This document shows positions 34,275 to 43,148 of a stretch of DNA of 64,000 nucleotides, one piece after another. The position numbers were made by a program, and so were the translations under genes. Each line of letters begins with the position of its first letter. The first letter of the stretch is position 1. The notes under the pieces are model-generated. The model saw nothing but the letters and a program-made list of their open reading frames with translations, was not told where the DNA came from and did not search any database. Origin of the DNA: Paenibacillus algorifonticola (GTDB lineage Bacteria > Bacillota > Bacilli > Paenibacillales > Paenibacillaceae); NCBI RefSeq assembly GCF_000971975.1, contig NZ_LAQO01000044.1, positions 1-64,000 on the forward strand, read 5' to 3'.

Positions 34275-36350
34275 ATGGCTAGAGAGTTCTCCTTGAAAAA
34301 TACACGGAATATCGGGATTATGGCGCATATCGATGCGGGTAAAACCACTACAACTGAGCGTATCTTGTTCTACACAGGCCGTACTCACAAAATCGGAGAG
34401 GTGCATGAAGGCGCCGCTACGATGGACTGGATGGAACAAGAGCAAGAGCGCGGTATTACGATTACGTCTGCCGCGACGACTGCTCAATGGGATGGTCACC
34501 GTATCAATATCATCGATACCCCGGGACACGTTGACTTCACAGTAGAAGTTGAACGTTCCCTCCGCGTATTGGACGGGGCAGTTGGCGTTTTCAGTGCAAA
34601 AGAAGGCGTTGAGCCTCAGTCCGAAACCGTATGGCGTCAAGCAGACCGTTACGGTGTACCTCGGATCGCTTATATCAACAAAATGGACATTATCGGTGCA
34701 GACTTCTTGAACGTTATCAAGGATATGCGCGAGCGTCTACAAGCAAATGCTGTTGCGATTCAAATTCCGATTGGCGCTGAAAGTGATTTCGTAGGCGTTA
34801 TCGATATCGTTGAACGCGTAGCATACAAATACAAAGATGATCTCGGAAAAGACCCTGAGAAAATCGAAATTCCTTCTGAGTACGCCGACCAAGTCGAAGA
34901 ACTCCGTACGGAATTGATCGAGAAAGTTGCCGAGCTGGACGAAGAATTAACGATGAAATATCTGGAAGGCGAAGAAATTACGATTCCAGAAATTAAAGCA
35001 GCGCTTCGTAAAGGCGTTTGTGAAGTTAAAATCTTCCCAGTTATCGTTGGCTCCTCGTACCGCAATAAAGGCGTTCAAATGATGTTGGATGCTGTTGTTG
35101 ACTACCTTCCATCGCCACTTGATGTACCAGCTATTAAAGGTATGCTTGATGACGGTAGCGAGGAAATTCGTCAATCTTCAGATTCAGAACCGTTCTCGGC
35201 TCTGGCATTCAAAATTATGACGGACCCTTATGTAGGTAGATTGACGTTCTTCCGTGTGTATTCTGGCGTCCTGAAATCCGGTTCATATGTTCTGAATGGT
35301 ACAAAGAACAAACGTGAGCGGATTGGTCGGATTCTGCAAATGCATGCGAACAGCCGTCAAGAAATTTCCGAAGTTTACTCCGGAGATATCGCAGCTGCAG
35401 TTGGTTTGAAAGATACCATTACAGGCGATACACTTTGCGATGAGAAACATCCGATTATTCTTGAATCTATGAATTTCCCTGAGCCAGTTATCTCGGTTGC
35501 TATCGAACCAAAAACGAAAGCTGACCAAGACAAACTCGGTATCGCGATTTCCAAGCTTGCGGAAGAAGATCCTACATTCCGTGCGCATACGGATGAAGAA
35601 ACAAACCAAACGATTATCTCTGGTATGGGTGAGCTTCACCTTGAGATTCTAGTTGACCGTATGCTTCGTGAATTTAAGGTTGAGACAAACGTTGGTAAGC
35701 CTCAAGTTGCTTATCGTGAGACGTTCCGTCAAGCTGCAAAAGTCGAAGGTAAATTCGTACGTCAATCCGGTGGTAAAGGTCAATATGGCCATTGCTGGGT
35801 TGAATTCGTTCCACAAGAGCCGGGTGACGGTTTCGTGTTCGAGAACAAAGTTGTGGGTGGATCGATTCCTCGTGAATTTATCGCTCCAATCCAAGCTGGT
35901 ATCGAAGAGTCGATGAAAAACGGCGTTATCGCTGGCTTCCCGCTCGTTGATGTTAAAGCGATTGTTTTCGACGGATCTTATCATGATGTTGACTCCTCGG
36001 AGATGGCGTTTAAAATTGCAGGTTCGATGGCGCTTAAAGCTGCCAAAGAAAAATGTAAGCCAGTTCTGCTTGAGCCAATCATGAAAGTTGAAGTTACTGT
36101 TCCTGAAGAGTACATGGGCGATGTAATGGGTATGTTGAACTCCCGTCGTGGTCGCATTGAAGGTATGGATACTCGCGCAGGTGCGCAAATTATCCGTGCT
36201 AAGGTGCCTCTCTCCGAGATGTTTGGCTATTCCACAACACTTCGTTCCGGTACACAAGGACGCGGCGTATTCTCGATGGAGCTTTCTCATTATGAAGAAG
36301 TTCCTAAATCGATTGCTGAAGAGATTATCGCTAAAAACAAAGGCGAATAA
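34275..36350 (+). CDS. fusA: Elongation factor G
   Basis: EF-G is the GTPase that moves tRNA and mRNA through the ribosome. The 691-aa product starts MAREFSLKNTRNIGIMAHID. It has P-loop AHIDAGKTT, switch II DTPGHVDF, and the NKMD guanine motif, then EF-G domains II-V. ATG 34275 follows GAGAGGAGAT; an in-frame codon at 34257 is not used. Confidence 0.98.
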   Translation: MAREFSLKNTRNIGIMAHIDAGKTTTTERILFYTGRTHKIGEVHEGAATMDWMEQEQERGITITSAATTAQWDGHRINIIDTPGHVDFTVEVERSLRVLDGAVGVFSAKEGVEPQSETVWRQADRYGVPRIAYINKMDIIGADFLNVIKDMRERLQANAVAIQIPIGAESDFVGVIDIVERVAYKYKDDLGKDPEKIEIPSEYADQVEELRTELIEKVAELDEELTMKYLEGEEITIPEIKAALRKGVCEVKIFPVIVGSSYRNKGVQMMLDAVVDYLPSPLDVPAIKGMLDDGSEEIRQSSDSEPFSALAFKIMTDPYVGRLTFFRVYSGVLKSGSYVLNGTKNKRERIGRILQMHANSRQEISEVYSGDIAAAVGLKDTITGDTLCDEKHPIILESMNFPEPVISVAIEPKTKADQDKLGIAISKLAEEDPTFRAHTDEETNQTIISGMGELHLEILVDRMLREFKVETNVGKPQVAYRETFRQAAKVEGKFVRQSGGKGQYGHCWVEFVPQEPGDGFVFENKVVGGSIPREFIAPIQAGIEESMKNGVIAGFPLVDVKAIVFDGSYHDVDSSEMAFKIAGSMALKAAKEKCKPVLLEPIMKVEVTVPEEYMGDVMGMLNSRRGRIEGMDTRAGAQIIRAKVPLSEMFGYSTTLRSGTQGRGVFSMELSHYEEVPKSIAEEIIAKNKGE

Positions 36351-36466
36351 TTTTTGCCTTTGTCTAGGTTGGTCTTTTTTACTCCGGTTGGCATTACAGC
36401 TTGCTAAGCAAGCAAGTGCTCAGCCACTATATAAAACCTTTTAAATATTGAGGAGGATTAAGTTCA

Positions 36467-37657
36467 ATGGGAAAAGCTAAATTTGAACGTAACAAACCGC
36501 ACGTTAATATCGGTACTATTGGTCACGTCGATCACGGTAAAACGACTCTGACTGCAGCAATCACTACTGTACTTTCCAAAAAATACGGCGGTGCTGCTAT
36601 CGCTTTTGACCAAATCGACAAAGCTCCAGAAGAGCGCGAGCGTGGTATCACGATCTCGACAGCTCACGTTGAGTATGAGACGCCAGCTCGTCACTACGCT
36701 CACGTTGACTGCCCAGGTCACGCCGACTATGTAAAAAACATGATCACTGGTGCTGCACAAATGGACGGAGCAATCCTGGTAGTTTCCGCAGCTGATGGTC
36801 CTATGCCACAAACTCGTGAGCACATCTTGCTGTCCAAGCAAGTTGGCGTTCCTTACATCGTTGTATTCCTGAACAAATGCGACATGGTTGAAGACGAAGA
36901 GCTTCTTGAACTGGTTGAGATGGAAGTTCGCGACCTTCTTTCCGAGTATGAGTTCCCAGGCGACGACACTCCAATCATCCGCGGTGCTGCTCGTGAAGCT
37001 CTGCAAAACCCAGAAGGTCCTTGGGCTGACAAAATCATCGAGCTCTTCGAGCAAGTTGATACTTACATCCCAACTCCTGAGCGCGATGTTGCGAAACCTT
37101 TCCTTATGCCTGTCGAGGACGTTTTCACAATCACTGGCCGTGGTACAGTAGCAACTGGCCGTGTTGAGCGTGGCGTTATCAAAGTAGGCGACGAGATCGA
37201 AATTATCGGTCTTGCTGAAGAGTCCCGCAAATCCGTAGTAACAGGCGTTGAAATGTTCCGTAAATTGCTTGACTCCGCTCAAGCAGGCGACAACGTTGGC
37301 GCATTGCTTCGTGGTGTAGACCGTAAAGATATTGAGCGTGGACAAGTATTGGCTAAACCGGGTTCGGTTAAACCACACACTAACTTCACTGCACAAATCT
37401 ACGTTCTGACTAAAGAAGAGGGTGGCCGTCACAAGCCTTTCTTCACTGGATACCGTCCACAGTTCTACTTCCGTACAACTGACGTTACTGGTATCATCAA
37501 CCTGCCAGAAGGTACTGAAATGGTTATGCCTGGCGACAACATCACAGTTACTGTTGAGCTTATCGCTCCTATCGCGGTTGAAGAGGGAACTCGTTTCTCC
37601 ATCCGTGAAGGCGGCCGTACTGTAGGCGCTGGCGCTGTAGCAACTATCCAAAAATAA
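36467..37657 (+). CDS. tuf: Elongation factor Tu
   Basis: EF-Tu brings aminoacyl-tRNA to the ribosome. The 396-aa protein has P-loop GHVDHGKTT, switch II DCPGHADY, NKCD, and the two beta-barrel domains. The codon use is strongly biased, as expected for one of the most abundant proteins. The ATG follows GAGGAGG. The 116-nt gap from fusA may carry its own promoter, but I cannot define one. Confidence 0.99.
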   Translation: MGKAKFERNKPHVNIGTIGHVDHGKTTLTAAITTVLSKKYGGAAIAFDQIDKAPEERERGITISTAHVEYETPARHYAHVDCPGHADYVKNMITGAAQMDGAILVVSAADGPMPQTREHILLSKQVGVPYIVVFLNKCDMVEDEELLELVEMEVRDLLSEYEFPGDDTPIIRGAAREALQNPEGPWADKIIELFEQVDTYIPTPERDVAKPFLMPVEDVFTITGRGTVATGRVERGVIKVGDEIEIIGLAEESRKSVVTGVEMFRKLLDSAQAGDNVGALLRGVDRKDIERGQVLAKPGSVKPHTNFTAQIYVLTKEEGGRHKPFFTGYRPQFYFRTTDVTGIINLPEGTEMVMPGDNITVTVELIAPIAVEEGTRFSIREGGRTVGAGAVATIQK

Positions 37658-37688
37658 TCGCGTGCGGCTTTAAGCCGCGCACGAATCA

Positions 37689-37716
37689 AACCTCTCACTT
37701 CGGTGAGAGGTTTTTT
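37689..37716 (+). terminator. str operon terminator
   Basis: AACCTCTCAC pairs with GTGAGAGGTT over a UUCG tetraloop, with T running on from the stem. A second hairpin, CGTGCGGCT/AGCCGCGCACG, lies just before it. Confidence 0.95.
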
Positions 37717-37735
37717 AATTTCCATGGACAAGTCA

Positions 37736-37763
37736 TTGACGGCGCTGCTGTATCGCCTTTAAT
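37736..37763 (+). promoter_or_regulatory. ABC transporter promoter
   Basis: TTGACG (37736-37741) and TTTAAT (37758-37763) are 16 bp apart, 90 bp before the first transporter gene. No T-box or riboswitch is seen in the short leader. Confidence 0.65.
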
Positions 37764-37854
37764 ATGAGATAAGAGTATAGAGCTGCGATAGAAGGAAACC
37801 TTACGGGAACGTAAGACAGAAGCAGCTTATTATGTAGGGGAGGTTTTAGAGAAG

Positions 37855-38916
37855 ATGAAGAAAAATATGTGGGTAGGATTAATGCTGGTACTCGTTTTGG
37901 TCATTTCGGCATGTGGGGGCAGCAAAGGAAACGGCAATACAGGAGAACAGGCTTCAACTGCACCAAGCAGCTCTGCTGAAGCAACGGACAGTGGGGCGAA
38001 AGAAAATTATAAAATTTCGATTTCACAGTATGTAGAGCATCCGTCGCTTGATGCGACAAGAGAAGGATTTATTGCTGCCTTGAAGGATGCAGGCTTGGTT
38101 GAAGGACAAAATCTGACCATTGATTTCAATACGGCGCAAGCAGATCAAGCGAACAATCAAACGTTGGCACAAAAGATTGCGGCGGATAAAAGTGATTTGG
38201 CGTTAGGTATTGCTACACCGTCAGCACAAGCGCTAGTGAAAGAAGTGACTGATCGTCCTGTGCTTTTCGCAGCGGTTACCGATCCGATTGATGCGAAGCT
38301 CGTTACAAACCTTGATGCGCCAGGCGGTCTTGTGTCTGGAGCGTCCGATACAAATCCTGCGGCGATTACAGAGCTAATGGACTTTGCAGCTGCTAATTTC
38401 CCGAAAGTGAAAAATGTTGGCCTTGTCATTAATGAAGGTGAGCCTAATGCAGTTGTAATGGCTAAAATTGCAGAAGAAGCGCTTGCTAAGCATGATATTA
38501 AGCTCGTTCGTGCAGCTGTGAGCAACACATCAGAAGTACAGCAGGCTGCAGCTTCCCTTGTGGGTAAGGTAGACGCATTGTATATTACGTTGGATAATTC
38601 AGTAGTGAGCAGTTTGGATACACTGATTAAAGTAGCTAATGATAATGATCTTCCGTTTTTTGCGAGTGATCGCGATACGGTTGAGCGCGGCGCCTTTGCG
38701 ACAATTGGCTTCAAATATTATGACCATGGTTACCAAGTAGGCCAAATGGCTGTGGATATTTTGAAAAATGGCAAGAAGCCGGGCGAAATGAAAGTAACTG
38801 TGCCGGACAAGCTGGATCTTATTTTGAACATGAAGGCAGCTAAGGAGCAAGGCATTACAGTAACTGATGAGATGAAAAATCAAGTCAAGGATGCGGCTTC
38901 CAACATTATTGAATAG
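37855..38916 (+). CDS. ABC transporter substrate-binding lipoprotein (TrpX-like)
   Basis: This 353-aa protein has a lipoprotein signal (LVLVISAC, lipid Cys at residue 20) followed by a flexible S/T/G linker and a periplasmic-binding-type fold of the PF04392 (ABC_sub_bind) family. Typical segments are ISQYVEHPSLDATREGF and YDHGYQVGQMAVDILKNGKKP. In streptococci the family includes TrpX, implicated in tryptophan uptake, but the substrate here is not known. The ATG follows GGGGAGGTTTTAG. It is the first gene of a three-gene ABC operon. Confidence 0.88.
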   Translation: MKKNMWVGLMLVLVLVISACGGSKGNGNTGEQASTAPSSSAEATDSGAKENYKISISQYVEHPSLDATREGFIAALKDAGLVEGQNLTIDFNTAQADQANNQTLAQKIAADKSDLALGIATPSAQALVKEVTDRPVLFAAVTDPIDAKLVTNLDAPGGLVSGASDTNPAAITELMDFAAANFPKVKNVGLVINEGEPNAVVMAKIAEEALAKHDIKLVRAAVSNTSEVQQAAASLVGKVDALYITLDNSVVSSLDTLIKVANDNDLPFFASDRDTVERGAFATIGFKYYDHGYQVGQMAVDILKNGKKPGEMKVTVPDKLDLILNMKAAKEQGITVTDEMKNQVKDAASNIIE

Positions 38917-39019
38917 TTTGTAACTTAACGGGCAATTTTTCACAATGTAACGGCTATTGTCGCCATTAGACGGCAGTAGCCGTTTACAATTCCCCCGTTT
39001 GCCATGAGGAGGTTCCCTA

Positions 39020-39937
39020 TTGCTTAGTTTGTTGAAATCGATGCCTGGCGCAATTGAGCTCGGCTTAATTTATGCGTTGATGGCGCTTGGCGTCTATATT
39101 ACGTATCGTATTTTAGATTTTCCCGATTTGACCGTGGAAGGCAGTTTCACTACGGGCGGCGGCATTGCGATGATTTTGATCACGAATGGTGCGTCTCCCT
39201 GGGTAGCTACTATTGCTGCTTTTGGTGGTGGTGCGGTGGCGGGAGCCGTTACGGGGCTTTTGCATACAAAAGGTAAAATAAATGGGCTGCTCTCCGGCAT
39301 AATTATGATGATTGCCCTTTATTCCATTAATCTGCGGATAATGGGCAAGCCGAATGTTTCGGTATATGGTATCGATACGATTTTTACTACCAGCAACGTA
39401 CTCGTTGTTGTGGTTATCGTTGTTATTGTAACCAAACTGTTGCTCGATTTGTTTCTGCATACCGATTTAGGGCTAAGCCTGCGTGCGACGGGAGATAATG
39501 AGCGGATGATTCGGAGCTTTGGCTCCAACACGGAGACAACTAAAATCATCGGTATATCCCTTTCCAATGCGCTTGTTGCTTTGTCTGGCGGGTTATTTGC
39601 ACAGCAGTCAACTGCTGCTGATATTTCTATGGGGATCGGCGTTATCGTCGTCGGTTTGGCTTCCGTTATTATTGGCGAGGCTATTTTTGGAGCACGGAAA
39701 GTCTTTTGGGCGACGCTAGCGGTTGTTCTTGGTTCCATTGTGTATCGGATCATCATTACGATTGCCTATCGGGTCGAGTGGCTCAAAGCTTCTGACTTAA
39801 AGCTGATTACAGCGGTAATCGTTATTGTTGCCCTTGTCGTTCCAACCATTCAGAAATCACTTAAACAGAAAAAATTGGCCCGTAAACGCTCAGCAGAGCT
39901 GCTAACTGATCCTGTACAACGTGGAGGTGGGCAGTAA
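39020..39937 (+). CDS. ABC transporter permease (TrpY-like)
   Basis: This 305-aa membrane protein has about eight to nine hydrophobic helices and belongs to the BPD_transp_2 permease family that pairs with PF04392 binding proteins. It includes YITYRILDFPDLTVEGSF near the N-terminus and DLGLSLRATGDNERMIRSFG, the likely cytoplasmic loop for the ATPase. The TTG start at 39020 follows GAGGAGG. Its stop overlaps the ATPase start (TAATG). Substrate unknown. Confidence 0.88.
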   Translation: MLSLLKSMPGAIELGLIYALMALGVYITYRILDFPDLTVEGSFTTGGGIAMILITNGASPWVATIAAFGGGAVAGAVTGLLHTKGKINGLLSGIIMMIALYSINLRIMGKPNVSVYGIDTIFTTSNVLVVVVIVVIVTKLLLDLFLHTDLGLSLRATGDNERMIRSFGSNTETTKIIGISLSNALVALSGGLFAQQSTAADISMGIGVIVVGLASVIIGEAIFGARKVFWATLAVVLGSIVYRIIITIAYRVEWLKASDLKLITAVIVIVALVVPTIQKSLKQKKLARKRSAELLTDPVQRGGGQ

Positions 39938-40731
39938 TGCTGAACATTTCGAAGGTGTCCAAGCTGTTTAATCCAGGGACTGTCGATGAAAAGACAGCTT
40001 TAATTGGCATTAATCTTCATCTGAAGCCAGGCGATTTTGTTACGGTCATTGGAAGCAATGGAGCAGGAAAGTCTACTTTAATGAACATTATATCGGGCGT
40101 CATGCGTCCGGATGCCGGCAATGTTGAAATTGCTGGGGATAAAATAACGCTGCTTCCCGAGTATAAACGCAGTAAATGGATTGGTAGAGTATTTCAAGAT
40201 CCGATGGCGGGTACAGCGCCGCGCATGACGATTGAGGAAAATCTGGCCATGGCTTATAAAAGAGGCAAGCCACGTACGTTGCTGCTGGGTGTGACGCCGG
40301 CCAAGCGCGCTTTTTTCAAGGAGCAGCTGTCACGTCTCGGTATTGGGCTTGAGAACCGCTTGGGCGCAAAGGTGGGTCTTCTATCCGGTGGAGAGCGGCA
40401 GGCGCTTAGCCTGTTGATGGCGACCTATACGAAGCCGCAGATATTGCTGCTTGATGAGCACACGGCTGCACTTGATCCTGCACGTGCAGAGCTGATTACA
40501 GCGCTCACGGATTCGCTCGTCCACGAGATGAAGCTGACGACGCTGATGGTGACGCATAATATGGAGCAGGCGATCCGCCTAGGCAACCGTCTTATTATGA
40601 TGGACAAGGGCCGTATCATTCTCGATGTAAATGAGCAGCGCAAGAAGGAGCTAACGGTAGCACAGCTGCTTAACGAATTTGAGCAAATTAGCGGCAAGAA
40701 GCTGGCCGACGATCGGATTGTGCTAGGTTAA
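39937..40731 (+). CDS. ABC transporter ATP-binding protein
   Basis: This 264-aa ATPase powers the preceding permease. It has Walker A GSNGAGKST near residues 38-46, the Q-loop (FQDP), signature LSGGERQALS, Walker B LLLDEHTAALDP and the H-loop VTHNMEQA. The start overlaps the permease stop. The Walker B glutamate is present, followed by H rather than the usual P. Substrate unknown; see the other two subunits. Confidence 0.92.
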   Translation: MLNISKVSKLFNPGTVDEKTALIGINLHLKPGDFVTVIGSNGAGKSTLMNIISGVMRPDAGNVEIAGDKITLLPEYKRSKWIGRVFQDPMAGTAPRMTIEENLAMAYKRGKPRTLLLGVTPAKRAFFKEQLSRLGIGLENRLGAKVGLLSGGERQALSLLMATYTKPQILLLDEHTAALDPARAELITALTDSLVHEMKLTTLMVTHNMEQAIRLGNRLIMMDKGRIILDVNEQRKKELTVAQLLNEFEQISGKKLADDRIVLG

Positions 40732-40777
40732 TAGGTATAGAGAGTGGAGCGGAGTAACACGTTAGCAATAAAGCATG

Positions 40778-40853
40778 GAAGATCGCTTTTCTGCCGGGTC
40801 ATGGGTGAAAGCTTGCCAATGTACTGACAGAAGTGCGATCTTCTGTTGTTTTA
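40778..40853 (+). terminator. ABC operon terminator
   Basis: GAAGATCGC (40778-40786) pairs with GCGATCTTC (40835-40843). TTCTG/CAGAA continues the stem inside, followed by TGTTGTTTT. The following gap to 41043 shows only a (TA)7 tract at 40898-40911 and no gene. Confidence 0.75.
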
Positions 40854-41043
40854 GCGGTATGCAGCCGTTAGATGAAGGTGTTTAGCTGAGTTTCTTCTAT
40901 ATATATATATAAGGCACAGCATTCGTTTTGTTTATGGAGCGGTCTATATGCCGAAGCTAAGAACATAAAAGGACATATATTACTGTTCAAAAAGATAGAT
41001 GAGCGCTAGTTTTATTGAAAATAGCATGAAAGCAAAGTTCTGC

Positions 41044-41072
41044 TTGCATTTGCCTATTCATTTCGTTATAAT
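41044..41072 (+). promoter_or_regulatory. S10 operon promoter
   Basis: TTGCAT (41044-41049) and TATAAT (41067-41072) are 17 bp apart, 137 bp before rpsJ. It should drive the whole S10-spc-alpha cluster. Confidence 0.85.
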
Positions 41073-41121
41073 AATGTCTGTTGGTCTGTGACGTTGCGAT
41101 GATGTGAGAGGTTGCCGACAC

Positions 41122-41161
41122 ACCCGGCCCCTTTGCCATGGGGCATGTGCCGGGTTTTCTC
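41122..41161 (+). terminator. Attenuator-like hairpin in the S10 leader
   Basis: ACCCGGC (41122-41128) pairs with GCCGGGT (41149-41155), and the arm runs into TTTTCT. It lies in the leader between promoter and rpsJ, so it could act as an attenuator of the ribosomal superoperon. The effector is unknown. Confidence 0.75.
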
Positions 41162-41208
41162 ATGGAGTATGTCCGATAATAAATTGGGCGATAGAAGGAG
41201 GGACTTAT

Positions 41209-41517
41209 ATGGCAAAGCAAAAGATTCGTATTCGCTTGAAAGCGTACGATCACAGAATTCTTGATCAATCCGCAGAGAAAATTGTGGAAACTGCAAAACG
41301 TTCCGGAGCAAGTGTTTCCGGGCCGATTCCGCTTCCAACGGAAAAGCAAATCATCACCATTCTCCGTGCGGTGCACAAGTACAAGGATTCCAGGGAGCAA
41401 TTCGAAATGCGTACACATAAACGCTTGATCGACATTGTTAACCCAACGCCGCAAACGGTTGATGCGTTGATGCGCCTGGATTTACCATCCGGTGTAGATA
41501 TCGAAATCAAACTGTAA
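41209..41517 (+). CDS. rpsJ: 30S ribosomal protein S10
   Basis: S10 is in the 30S head and also pairs with NusB in antitermination. The 102-aa protein starts MAKQKIRIRLKAYDHR with GPIPLPTEKQIITILRA. ATG 41209 follows GAAGGAGGGAC; an in-frame codon at 41104 lies in the leader before the hairpin and is rejected. Confidence 0.98.
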   Translation: MAKQKIRIRLKAYDHRILDQSAEKIVETAKRSGASVSGPIPLPTEKQIITILRAVHKYKDSREQFEMRTHKRLIDIVNPTPQTVDALMRLDLPSGVDIEIKL

Positions 41518-41563
41518 AAGCAACACCAGTATATGTGATATAGAAGGGAAATGAGGTGTCAAC

Positions 41564-42187
41564 ATGAAAGGTATCTTAGGTAAAAAACTTGGAATGACTC
41601 AAGTGTTTACTGCTGAAGGTAACGTAATTCCGGTTACGGTTATCGAAGCTGGACCGTGTGTCGTTTTGCAGAAGAAAGACCAGGAAACTGATGGTTACGA
41701 AGCTGTTCAACTCGGTTATGCCGACAAGAAAGAAAGCAGAACTATTAAGCCGGAAATTGGCCACGCTAAAAAAGCGGGAGCTACTCCTAAGCGCTACGTT
41801 CGTGAAATTCGCGGCATCCAATTGGGTGACTACGAAGTTGGTCAAGTGGTTAAAGCTGACCTTTTCGCAGAAGGCGAATTCGTTGACGTAACAGGTATTT
41901 CTAAAGGTAAAGGCTTTGCCGGCGTTATTAAACGTTGGGGACAAAGCACGGGTCCTATGTCTCACGGTTCCCGTTACCACCGCGGTCCAGGTTCCATGGG
42001 TTCGATTCAAGCGAACCGCGTACCGAAAGGCAAACGCCTTCCAGGTCACATGGGTACTGACGCTATCACGATTCAAAAGCTTGAAGTTATTCGCGTAGAC
42101 GCTGAGCGTAACGTGTTGCTAGTTAAAGGTTCTGTACCAGGTCCTAAAAACGGTTTTGTGAAAGTTAAACTTACCGTTAAGAAATAA
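41564..42187 (+). CDS. rplC: 50S ribosomal protein L3
   Basis: L3 is an early-assembly protein whose long loop reaches the peptidyl-transferase centre. The 207-aa product starts MKGILGKKLGMTQVF, with GKGFAGVIKRWGQSTGPMSHGS. The ATG follows GGGAAATGAGG. Confidence 0.98.
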   Translation: MKGILGKKLGMTQVFTAEGNVIPVTVIEAGPCVVLQKKDQETDGYEAVQLGYADKKESRTIKPEIGHAKKAGATPKRYVREIRGIQLGDYEVGQVVKADLFAEGEFVDVTGISKGKGFAGVIKRWGQSTGPMSHGSRYHRGPGSMGSIQANRVPKGKRLPGHMGTDAITIQKLEVIRVDAERNVLLVKGSVPGPKNGFVKVKLTVKK

Positions 42188-42214
42188 ATTCTTAGAAGAA
42201 AGGAGGAACAATAA

Positions 42215-42838
42215 ATGCCTAAAGTAACATTATACAATGTGAGCGGTTCGCAAGTAGGCGAAGTTGAATTGGCAGATAGCGTATTCGGTATCGAGCCTAA
42301 CAAACACGTTCTGCACAGCGCTGTTACGCTTCAGCAAGCTGCTGAGCGTGCAGGTACTCACAAAACTAAAGGACGCTCTGAAGTACGTGGTGGCGGTCGT
42401 AAGCCTTGGAAACAAAAAGGAACTGGCCGTGCTCGTCAAGGTAGCATTCGCTCCCCGCAATGGGTTGGCGGCGGTACAGTATTTGGACCGACTCCACGCT
42501 CTTACGGATTCAAGCTTCCTAAGAAAGTTCGCCGTTTGGCAATCAAATCGGCTCTCTCTTCGAAAGTAATCGGAAATGACATTATCGTTCTTGATCAATT
42601 GTCGTTCTCGGCTCCTAAGACAAAAGAATTCGTAGCGATTCTGAACAACCTGAAAGTGGCTCGTAAAGCGCTTGTTGTTTTGCCTAGCTATGATGACAAT
42701 GTAGCATTGTCTGCTCGTAACATCCCAGGTGTGAAATTCGTCGCAGCTGACGGCATTAATGTTCTGGATGTACTTGTATATGACAAGCTCATCATCACTA
42801 AAGATGCTGTAGAGAAAGTACAGGAGGTGTTTGCGTAA
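42215..42838 (+). CDS. rplD: 50S ribosomal protein L4
   Basis: L4 lines the peptide exit tunnel with its extended loop. The 207-aa product contains the loop GGGRKPWKQKGTGRARQGS. In E. coli it also represses the S10 operon, but no such site is recognised here. The ATG follows AAAGGAGG. Its stop overlaps the rplW start (TAATG). Confidence 0.98.
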   Translation: MPKVTLYNVSGSQVGEVELADSVFGIEPNKHVLHSAVTLQQAAERAGTHKTKGRSEVRGGGRKPWKQKGTGRARQGSIRSPQWVGGGTVFGPTPRSYGFKLPKKVRRLAIKSALSSKVIGNDIIVLDQLSFSAPKTKEFVAILNNLKVARKALVVLPSYDDNVALSARNIPGVKFVAADGINVLDVLVYDKLIITKDAVEKVQEVFA

Positions 42839-43131
42839 TGAAAAACCCTCGCGATATTATTAAACGTCCTGTTATTACAGAACGTACTAGCGAATACATG
42901 GTTTCCAAACGTTACGTGTTCGAAGTAGATCTTCGCTCTAACAAAACGGAAATCAAAAACGCTATTGAGCAAATTTTCAAAGTTAAGGTTACTAGCGTTA
43001 ACACAATGCGTGTTGCTGGTAAACCTAAACGCTATGGTAAATATAGCGGTTATAGATCCGAATGGAAAAAAGCAATCGTTCAACTGAGCGATGATAGCAA
43101 AGAACTTGAGTTCTTTGAAACGTCTGTTTAG
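42838..43131 (+). CDS. rplW: 50S ribosomal protein L23
   Basis: L23 lies at the exit of the tunnel and docks trigger factor and SRP. The 97-aa protein begins MKNPRDIIKRPVITERTSE. It is coupled to rplD by a one-base overlap. Confidence 0.97.
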   Translation: MKNPRDIIKRPVITERTSEYMVSKRYVFEVDLRSNKTEIKNAIEQIFKVKVTSVNTMRVAGKPKRYGKYSGYRSEWKKAIVQLSDDSKELEFFETSV

Positions 43132-43148
43132 AAAAGGAGGAAATTCAA

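Noticed and set aside
36464..37651. 395-residue minus-strand frame opposite tuf
   Set aside because: It mirrors tuf almost end to end. This is expected from the strongly biased codons of EF-Tu, not a real gene.
40898..40911. (TA)7 tract as a regulatory element
   Set aside because: A simple dinucleotide run with no nearby motif; noted only as sequence content.
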